Source: Marimicrobium sp913061115 (GTDB lineage Bacteria; Pseudomonadota; Gammaproteobacteria; Pseudomonadales; Halieaceae). From it: DNA of 64,000 nt. The notes beneath the pieces were generated by a model, which had not been told where the DNA came from, ran no database searches, and saw only the letters and a list, made by a program, of their open reading frames with translations. The stretch covers positions 992,001 to 1,056,000 of the forward strand of contig NZ_CP159826.1 in assembly GCF_047729875.1 (NCBI RefSeq), in the 5' to 3' direction. The translations under genes were made by a program, and so were the position numbers. Positions within the stretch are counted from its first letter, which is position 1, and every line of letters starts with the position of its first letter. Of this stretch, positions 45,530 to 51,700 are shown piece after piece.

Positions 45530-46783
45530 TTGATTAAAAAAGAATTAGCGAAATATAGTCGACTGCAACTTGCCCAGCTTGGTCGAGAATATATGCTGTG
45601 TGCACAGTTCAATAGCCGCACCGGTTACGCTGCTTTGCGCATCAATCATGGTGATGAAGCATATAAAGAGGTTGCTATCGCCAACTGGATGGGGGCGAGC
45701 CCGGTTTATACACGGCGAATGCAAAAAGCGATGGGCTTTGCTGGAGGCACCGACGTTGCAACCATTTTTAAGGGTTTGCAGTTGGAGTGTGGTTTTACAC
45801 ATCAGTATTTCGATGTGCACTTTGAAGTGTCATCCGCCGATAGTGGCCGCTTCTGGCTTAACAGCTGTGGCGCACTATTGGAAACTGAACCACGCGGCCC
45901 GGACGCGGTAAAGGTAATGTGTCACGATATCGAAGATCCGACCTTTAATGCCACTGCGATAGCGACCAATGCGCGTGCTCGCATGGTGCCAGTCCATCGG
46001 CCGCCGCGTGTGCCCGCTAATAGAGAGCCACACTGTGAGTGGACGGTGTCTATTGACCCTGCTGCTGAAGAAGTGACAGAGCCTGAAATCACTCGGGTGA
46101 TGAGCCGCACCCGTCTGGCTAACATCGTGATCCCGCGTCCGAAAAGCACTCAGTCCGGGGGTATGGACTATTACGACGGTTCGGTATTCGAGCAATTGCA
46201 GCTCGAGCAACTGTCTCATGCGGCTTTGGTTGTTGTGTGCAGTGAACTGGCGGTACAAGTGCATTTGCTAGTGGTGGGACTGATGTACGCAGTGGCTGAA
46301 CGCTATGGCGAGGCTGCTGCAATGACTGTCGCTGAGTTCCAGATGGCGGGGAGTGGTTGGGTCGTCAGTGAGCGATTGAAAATATGGCTGGGTTGTGACG
46401 GTGAGGGCATTGATGACGTTATTTCAGTGCTGCAAGTACACCCTGCGTTTCAGCCGCGTGAGTACTGGTCAATTCAGCTTACACGCTTGGACGACACACG
46501 AGCCCTGTTCGAGCTGCTGGACTGCCCTGCGTCTGCAGAGGATCTGCCCTACGGCTGGCACGCCTTGTTGACACGAGGGATGATCGGTGGCTTGGAAGGT
46601 ATTGCAAAAGGAGTAGACGTTCGAGCACAGGTTGTTGCGAGTGAGAAGAGCTCCCTAGCGTGGGAGATTATTATCGACGGAACCAACGCTTCTTCAGAGG
46701 AAATGTTGTCGGTTCAAATCGCCAAAGGTACGGTGTTGTATCAAACCAAACTGCAGGATCACATTCAATTGCTGCAGCTGTAA
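45530..46783 (+). CDS. Unrecognised island protein, possibly with an ATC-hydrolase-like N-terminal region
   Basis: A 417-residue protein of unknown function. TTG at 45530 is chosen because GCGGGAG lies six bases upstream; a TTG at 45515 is the alternative. No signal peptide or long membrane stretch. The N-terminal ~140 residues contain FGLQLECGFTHQYF-like and RFWLNSCGALLE segments that loosely recall the L-2-amino-thiazoline-4-carboxylate hydrolase fold, but the match is weak. Cysteines occur in several places (LECGF, NSCG, VMCHD) without a known metal motif. Proteins of this sort sit near P450 and SDR genes in actinobacterial lipid loci as I recall. It is divergent from the TetR gene and shares its putative operator. 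Confidence 0.72.
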   Translation: MIKKELAKYSRLQLAQLGREYMLCAQFNSRTGYAALRINHGDEAYKEVAIANWMGASPVYTRRMQKAMGFAGGTDVATIFKGLQLECGFTHQYFDVHFEVSSADSGRFWLNSCGALLETEPRGPDAVKVMCHDIEDPTFNATAIATNARARMVPVHRPPRVPANREPHCEWTVSIDPAAEEVTEPEITRVMSRTRLANIVIPRPKSTQSGGMDYYDGSVFEQLQLEQLSHAALVVVCSELAVQVHLLVVGLMYAVAERYGEAAAMTVAEFQMAGSGWVVSERLKIWLGCDGEGIDDVISVLQVHPAFQPREYWSIQLTRLDDTRALFELLDCPASAEDLPYGWHALLTRGMIGGLEGIAKGVDVRAQVVASEKSSLAWEIIIDGTNASSEEMLSVQIAKGTVLYQTKLQDHIQLLQL

Positions 46784-46872
46784 GTGCGAATCCATGCGAT
46801 ATCACTGCATGTAACTTAGTCGGCTGGGATCTGGAGGAAAATACCTGCGGTCAAAACCGGAAGAGGCTTGCT

Positions 46873-46983
46873 ATGAAAAGAATGGCGTTATTTTCTGCGG
46901 CGATGGCAGTACTGATAGGTTTAGTAGCCATGGCGGCCTTAAAGGCTAGAGTATCAGTGTTAGCGAAAGTACCCTGGCTTTAA
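46873..46983 (+). CDS. Possible 36-residue membrane microprotein
   Basis: ATG at 46873 preceded by GAAGAGG at about seven bases encodes 36 residues: a short basic start (MKRMALF) then one hydrophobic helix, ending AKVPWL. It would be a single-span membrane peptide. The stop overlaps the end of the convergent LLM gene by four bases. The frame, start signal and hydrophobicity support it, but small ORFs of this size arise by chance. Confidence 0.35.
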   Translation: MKRMALFSAAMAVLIGLVAMAALKARVSVLAKVPWL

Positions 46984-47843
46984 ACCTGCACAAACTGCCG
47001 CGCAAATGCTTCAACCCTTTTTTTCTTGTCATCAATGCTCGACAGAACGGTGCGTCCATCCTCATTCAAGAAATTGCAGCCGTTGACCATAGTCACGCCT
47101 GCTGCTGCGAGTCGCTCATGGGTGCCGTCACCCGGATTTTTAACACCTGTCCAGATATCGAAAGGTTTATCAGCAGCGGCTTGTTCCTTGCGGATATTGC
47201 TGAGCGTGTCGAGAAGAGGGTAGATCTCTGCTTCTTCGTGTGAGGTCGCCATCCAGCCATCGAAACGACAGGCTCTGCGCATTGCGGCGGGTGCGTAGCC
47301 CCCGATCATGATGGGTAATGGTTTTCTAATTCCCGGTGACATTTTGACCGGCGGAATATCGTAGTAGGTGCCGTGGTACTCAGTCATTTCCCCTGATAGC
47401 AGCTGAGGGATGATCTCCAGCATCTCATCTGCGCGTTTTCCGCGCGTGTGGAAGTCTTGTCCGGCCATTTCAAATTCTGCTTTTTGCCATCCCACACCGG
47501 CCCCCAGTGTGACTCTTTCTTGGGACATAAATACTGCAGTGGACAGCGCCTTTGCCGCACTCAGTGGTTCCCGCAATGGCAGTATGTAAATAGTGGACAA
47601 AAAGTGTAAGCGCGTCGTCGCTTGAGCGAGTGCCGCGGTAAGAACCCAGGGGTCTGGCCAGTGCGTGTCAGGATTCCACAGAATGTTACCGCTATCCTGG
47701 TAGAGGTATTCGTCGACCTGGTCTTTGGTCGTTATCAGGTGGTCGCCATAGGAAACACCGTGAAACCCAAGCTCTTCGCAAAAGGTCGCCAGTTCAACCA
47801 TTTGGTCCATTTCCACGAAGGCCAGTGACTGCCAGAACTTCAT
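46980..47843 (-). CDS. LLM-class flavin-dependent oxidoreductase
   Basis: A 287-residue luciferase-like protein (TIM-barrel LLM superfamily). N-terminal KFWQSLAFVEMDQMVELA and ELGFHGVSYGDHL, the core DPWVLTAALAQATTRLHFLSTIYILPLREP, the GAGVGWQKAEFEMAGQDFHTRGKRADEMLEII stretch and PIMIGGYAPAAMRRACRF are all typical. Members use FMN or F420 to oxidise carbonyls, aldehydes or cyclic ketones, including Baeyer-Villiger-type reactions. In a gammaproteobacterium FMN is more likely; the cofactor cannot be read reliably. A perfect palindrome is 19 bases upstream of its ATG. Confidence 0.9.
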   Translation of the reverse strand: MKFWQSLAFVEMDQMVELATFCEELGFHGVSYGDHLITTKDQVDEYLYQDSGNILWNPDTHWPDPWVLTAALAQATTRLHFLSTIYILPLREPLSAAKALSTAVFMSQERVTLGAGVGWQKAEFEMAGQDFHTRGKRADEMLEIIPQLLSGEMTEYHGTYYDIPPVKMSPGIRKPLPIMIGGYAPAAMRRACRFDGWMATSHEEAEIYPLLDTLSNIRKEQAAADKPFDIWTGVKNPGDGTHERLAAAGVTMVNGCNFLNEDGRTVLSSIDDKKKRVEAFARQFVQV

Positions 47844-47861
47844 GTGCTCCTCCTTTTTATT

Positions 47862-47877
47862 TATAGTTGCAACTATA
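47862..47877. promoter_or_regulatory. Perfect palindrome between the LLM and NTF2-like genes
   Basis: TATAGTTGCAACTATA is a 16-base perfect palindrome, 19 bp before the LLM start (minus strand) and 74 bp before the NTF2-like start (plus strand). Its core matches the 45450-45463 site at 12 of 14 bases. This pattern of two related sites, one by the TetR gene, fits a TetR operator. Confidence 0.65.
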
Positions 47878-47950
47878 TAATAACTTGGCTATGGTGACTT
47901 TGATAGTGTGCTTTGAACAGTTTCGGGGTTGAATTTAGAGGGGTTTTTAA

Positions 47951-48457
47951 ATGTCCGCATATAAGCGTGAAGAAATGGAAGAGATGATGCGCCGCTGGCT
48001 GGCGGTGAACGATAAGGCGGAGCAGGAGGGCAACTGGCGCCATTTGGCAGACTTCTTTTCTGAGGATTGTCTCTATGGTTGGGACACGCCCAATGGCAAG
48101 TATGAATTCAGGGGACGCGAAACCATCCGTGAGACCTGTGTCGGTGCAGCGATGGACCCCTATAAGGGCTGGACTTATCCGTATGAGCGAGTTGTGATCG
48201 ATGAAACTCGTGGCAGCGCTATGGCGATATGGTGGCAGACTCCGCCGGGTGCGCCAGTGCGTGAAGATGGTACTCCGATGAAAGTCATAGGCGCCTCCTA
48301 TTTTCAGTATGGTGGGAATTACCAGTGGTGCGAGCAGCTGGACCTATATGACTACACCAACATCACCAACCTGATTAAGGAATGCGTAGAAACGGGTATT
48401 CTGAAAGAGATGCCGGTGATGTCGAGCCAGCAGGTGTCAGAGGCAGAGTCGACATGA
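47951..48457 (+). CDS. NTF2/SnoaL-like domain protein
   Basis: A 168-residue protein resembling the SnoaL/NTF2-like fold: an N-terminal helix (EEMEEMMRRWLAVNDKAEQEGNW), then HLADFFSEDCLYGWDTPNGKYEFRGRETIRETCVGAAMDP and the cone-shaped beta sheet around AMAIWWQTPPG and ASYFQYGG. Such small barrels include isomerases, hydratases and cyclases that act on polyketide or steroid-like substrates, with the pocket residues set by family. Its stop overlaps the CYP51-like gene start as ATGA, so they are co-translated. The gene is the first of the plus-strand set running to 51546. Confidence 0.83.
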   Translation: MSAYKREEMEEMMRRWLAVNDKAEQEGNWRHLADFFSEDCLYGWDTPNGKYEFRGRETIRETCVGAAMDPYKGWTYPYERVVIDETRGSAMAIWWQTPPGAPVREDGTPMKVIGASYFQYGGNYQWCEQLDLYDYTNITNLIKECVETGILKEMPVMSSQQVSEAEST

Positions 48458-49800
48458 GTCCGAGTGTTGTCGCATCCTTGAAATTACCGCCCAAGGTAAG
48501 CGGTGAAAAGCCGGGCAGTGGTCACATGGAGGAGTTCGGTGTCAATTTTGCGCGCTTTATGATGCGTTGCAATGCGGAATGCGGGGAGCTGGCAGAGTTC
48601 AATATGGGTGGTCAGCAGACCGTGCTGATGAGTGGCCCTGAGGCCCAAGAAGCATTTCTTAAAACCTTGGACCTTAAGCTCAGCCGCGCAGCTGCCTACC
48701 AGGCAACCGTTCCCGTTTTTGGCAAGGGTGTTATTTTCGACGCGCCGCCTGACAAGATGAAAGCCCAACTAAAAATTCAGGTAGACGCCCTGCGTTACCA
48801 AAACATGAAAAACTATTCGACTGTCATCTCTCAGGAGGTGGAAGACTGGGTGGCCAGCTGGGGCGATGAAGGCGAATTAGACTTTCTGGATGAGTTTTTA
48901 CGATTGACGCTGCATACCGCGACGCACTGTCTACTGGGAAAAGATTTTCGTGACAGGATGACCGAGGAGTTTAGAGAGCTTTATCACGCCTTAGAAAAAG
49001 GGCTGCAGGCCATTGCATTCGTCGATCCTTACATGCAGCAGCCCGTTTTTGAGGCCCGCGATAAGGCTTTGATACGACTACAGGCGTTAATTGGCGGGAT
49101 CATCGCTGAGCGTCGGGCTAGCAGTCATATTGAGTACGGCGATGCGCTGGAAACCTTCATGGCGGGCACCTACACTGACGGCAGTCAATTAACGGAGAAT
49201 GAGATCACAGGGTTGGTGATCGCGACTATGTTTGCTGGGCACCACACCAGTTCCGGCACGGCGACTTGGACGCTGACAGAGTTGGCTCGTCAGAAGGAGT
49301 ACTCGGCAGAGGTGTCCGAGGAGCTGCAAGCACTATTCAAAAGCGACAGTGAGATTACACTCGAATCTCTGCGTGAAATTCCGAAACTGGAAGCTTTTAT
49401 TGAAGAAGTCCTGCGTCTTCACCCGCCGCTGGTCCTGCTGATGCGCAGGGTAATCGAGGATATCGATTATAACGGAACATTGATTGAAGCAGGCAAGACG
49501 GTGGCGATATCGATCTACGGCTCACATCGCAACACGGATTATTTCCCAGATCCTGAGAAATTTGATCCGTATCGTCCTAAGCCTGATACGTTGTTTGCCT
49601 ATATTCCCTTCGGGGGCGGCCCACATAAGTGTGCGGGCAACGCATTCGCCATGATGCAGATGAAGGCAATTTTCGCCGCATTGTTGCCGCGCTATGAATT
49701 CGAATTGGTTGATCCCGATGTGACGTACCAAGACGACCTCTCTGCGATTGTGTTAAAGCCAACAGGTCCTTGTCGATTACGTTATACGAAGCGCAAGTAA
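48454..49800 (+). CDS. CYP51-like cytochrome P450
   Basis: A 448-residue P450 closely resembling bacterial CYP51 (sterol 14-alpha-demethylase). Shared features: the B-prime/C region with PVFGKGVIFDA (residues 87-97), FRDRMTEEF, MFAGHHTSSGTATWTL with the CYP51-type AGHHTSS (261-267), ExxR in EEVLRLHPP (E318, R321), and the haem loop FGGGPHKCAG with Cys393. The position equal to mycobacterial Phe78, three before Pro87, is Ala84, so the substrate-contact surface may differ from true sterol demethylases. Start at ATG 48454, overlapping the preceding stop. A [3Fe-4S] ferredoxin gene follows immediately, as in the mycobacterial cyp51 locus. Confidence 0.93.
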   Translation: MSPSVVASLKLPPKVSGEKPGSGHMEEFGVNFARFMMRCNAECGELAEFNMGGQQTVLMSGPEAQEAFLKTLDLKLSRAAAYQATVPVFGKGVIFDAPPDKMKAQLKIQVDALRYQNMKNYSTVISQEVEDWVASWGDEGELDFLDEFLRLTLHTATHCLLGKDFRDRMTEEFRELYHALEKGLQAIAFVDPYMQQPVFEARDKALIRLQALIGGIIAERRASSHIEYGDALETFMAGTYTDGSQLTENEITGLVIATMFAGHHTSSGTATWTLTELARQKEYSAEVSEELQALFKSDSEITLESLREIPKLEAFIEEVLRLHPPLVLLMRRVIEDIDYNGTLIEAGKTVAISIYGSHRNTDYFPDPEKFDPYRPKPDTLFAYIPFGGGPHKCAGNAFAMMQMKAIFAALLPRYEFELVDPDVTYQDDLSAIVLKPTGPCRLRYTKRK

Positions 49801-49818
49801 CGGAGGGAGAGTTTGTCG

Positions 49819-50025
49819 ATGAAGATAAAAATCGATTTAGCCCTGTGCCAGGGGCACAGCGTTTGTCTAGGTGAGGCGCCTGAGGTGTTTGCTGTGATTG
49901 ATCAGGATGATGGTTACCCTCAGGTTAGGGTCTTGCTGGAAAATCCGCCGCGGGAGCTGCACGAAAAAGTGATGAAAGCGGCTAAATACTGCCCTAATAA
50001 TGTCATTACCGTGTTAGAAGATTAA
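49819..50025 (+). CDS. [3Fe-4S] ferredoxin with CxxHxxC motif
   Basis: A 68-residue ferredoxin. Start ATG 49819 has GGAGGGAG nine bases upstream. The cluster ligands are Cys10, Cys16 and Cys58-Pro59; the residue between the first two, His13, replaces the second Cys of a [4Fe-4S] ferredoxin, giving C-x2-H-x2-C-x41-C-P. This is the type found next to bacterial P450s, where the variable residue tunes the redox potential. It lies 18 bases after the CYP51-like gene and probably delivers electrons to it, perhaps to the other P450s too. A ferredoxin reductase is not in the window. Confidence 0.92.
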   Translation: MKIKIDLALCQGHSVCLGEAPEVFAVIDQDDGYPQVRVLLENPPRELHEKVMKAAKYCPNNVITVLED

Positions 50026-50033
50026 CCGCCATC

Positions 50034-51056
50034 GTGACTAAGATACTGATAACCGGTGGAACCGGCTTCGTAGGTTCGCATATTTGCAGGCAGCTTATGG
50101 CTGCGGGCCATGCGGTACGATTACTGGTGCGGGACAGCAAAAAAGCTGAAGCTTACTATCGGGAGTTGGGAGAGAGAATTCCTGAGATGGTAGTCGGTGA
50201 CGTCACCGATGTTGCGTCAGTAAAAAGGGCACTAGTGGAGTGTCATGCGGTCGTGCATGCGGCGGCGGGTACACCGATGCAGACAGGTTCGATCGAGCAA
50301 TTGTTTCGAGTCAACGTCGACGGCGTGAGGCATGTCGTGGGCAGTGCGCTAGCGCTTGGTGTCGAACGAATTGTGTGTATTTCTAGTATCACTGCGATCT
50401 TTAATCCAGATGCCTCGAAGGTCACTCCAGATACGCCTCCGACGAAATCAGACTTACCTTATGGACAGAGTAAGGTCGAGGCTGAAATCTATTTGCGCGA
50501 GTTGCAGGCGCAGGGTGCTCCCATCTCAATTGTCTATCCCGGTGGCGTTATTGGTCCAGATGATCCCGGGTTTTCAGATTCATTCAAAGCGCTAAAGCAT
50601 CGGATTGAGAATGGCTTCCGGATCTTCGGTGACGGTGGTATGCAGTACATTGATGTGCGTGATCTTGCCGCCTTTGTGTGTTCTTTGGTTCAAGACGGCG
50701 GCTCTGGGCGGTTCCTGATGCCGGGTGTTTACTGCACCTGGACCGAGCTGGCTGATATCATCGAAGGAGTGTCGGGTTGCCAGCTCAAGCGTATTCCTGC
50801 CAAGGGCTGGAAACTTCGTTTGGTCGGTCGAGTGACGGATTTTCTCAGACACTTTAAGACGATTGATTCGCCTATTTCAGCGGAAACCATGCGTTACGCC
50901 ACGCTGTGGCCCAATATCAACAACACCGATGAACTCGCGCTGCGCGAGCTTGGCTTGCGCAGTACAAAAGAGACATTCTCTGACGCTATTACATGGATGG
51001 TGAAGGTCGGCCATTTGCAAGCGAGTCAGTGTCCGAAGGTTACTGTCAGTGATTAA
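50034..51056 (+). CDS. NAD-dependent epimerase / 3beta-hydroxysteroid-dehydrogenase-like SDR
   Basis: A 340-residue extended SDR starting at GTG 50034. The Rossmann NAD(P) site is ITGGTGFVGSHICRQL near the N-terminus; the catalytic YxxxK is YGQSKVEAE (around residue 143). The shape is that of NAD-epimerases and 3beta-hydroxysteroid dehydrogenases. With a CYP51-like P450 and ferredoxin beside it, oxidation of a hydroxyl on a sterol- or terpenoid-like skeleton is plausible. The start is eight bases after the ferredoxin stop. In the mycobacterial cyp51 locus, as I recall it, an SDR gene adjoins cyp51. Confidence 0.88.
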   Translation: MTKILITGGTGFVGSHICRQLMAAGHAVRLLVRDSKKAEAYYRELGERIPEMVVGDVTDVASVKRALVECHAVVHAAAGTPMQTGSIEQLFRVNVDGVRHVVGSALALGVERIVCISSITAIFNPDASKVTPDTPPTKSDLPYGQSKVEAEIYLRELQAQGAPISIVYPGGVIGPDDPGFSDSFKALKHRIENGFRIFGDGGMQYIDVRDLAAFVCSLVQDGGSGRFLMPGVYCTWTELADIIEGVSGCQLKRIPAKGWKLRLVGRVTDFLRHFKTIDSPISAETMRYATLWPNINNTDELALRELGLRSTKETFSDAITWMVKVGHLQASQCPKVTVSD

Positions 51057-51072
51057 CCGTGTGAGGCTGTAA

Positions 51073-51546
51073 ATGTCGTTAGAGTTGCAGGGAAAACCTT
51101 TTTATTTTGACGATCTCGTGGTCGGTGCGGAACACGCGGCGGCTAGTTATACCGTCACGGCGCAGGCGATAATCGAGTTCGCACAAACATGGGATCCGCA
51201 GCCTTGGCACATCGATGAAGTATTCGCCAGTACATCCATTTTTGGCGGTCTCACCGCCTGTTCAGCCCACATATTTTCCATTTTTTGTATTACCAGTCAG
51301 CGCTGGCAGAGTGGTGTGGTGCAGCAGGTAATTGCTGGGCTGGGCTTTGATGAGATGCGCATGCATAAGCCTGTTTATGCCGGTGATACGCTTCGGTCTT
51401 TGTCTATTGTCGAGACGGCGAGGCTTTCTAAGAGTAAGCCTGACCGCGGTATCGCAACCTACAATACACAGCTCATTAATCAACACGATGAGCTGGTGTT
51501 CAGTATCAAGGCCTCGACGCTGATGGCTAGGGACCCGGCAAGATAA
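51073..51546 (+). CDS. MaoC-like dehydratase/hydratase
   Basis: A 157-residue hot-dog-fold protein: QGKPFYFDDLVVGAEHAAASYTVTAQAIIEFAQTWDPQPWHIDE opens the usual R-hydratase pattern, with FGGLTACSAHIFSIFCI carrying the expected helix. The Asp and His of the hydratase site are matched by DPQPWHIDE. The family hydrates enoyl-CoA or related double bonds in fatty-acid and steroid breakdown, or acts as a dehydratase. Its stop is followed by an intergenic gap and then the TonB receptor. It is likely the last gene of the CYP51 set. Confidence 0.86.
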   Translation: MSLELQGKPFYFDDLVVGAEHAAASYTVTAQAIIEFAQTWDPQPWHIDEVFASTSIFGGLTACSAHIFSIFCITSQRWQSGVVQQVIAGLGFDEMRMHKPVYAGDTLRSLSIVETARLSKSKPDRGIATYNTQLINQHDELVFSIKASTLMARDPAR

Positions 51547-51644
51547 TAAACGTTCTTTTGCAGGCTAGGTCTCCGCATGCGCACTTTTTTTTGGGCGATG
51601 TCTGCAGCTTTAGGCGATAGCTAAAATGTCATACGTCTTATAGC

Positions 51645-51660
51645 GCATGTATTGACATGC
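51645..51660. promoter_or_regulatory. Inverted repeat in the TonB-receptor promoter region
   Basis: GCATGTATTGACATGC has six-base arms (GCATGT / ACATGC) around ATTG and overlaps a TTGACA-like hexamer. It lies 41 bp before the TonB-receptor ATG. It is not the same as the TetR palindromes, so another regulator may act here. Function unproven. Confidence 0.4.
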
Positions 51661-51700
51661 TCTACGTACGCAAAAGTTTAAAAAGCGAGGATAACTAAAC

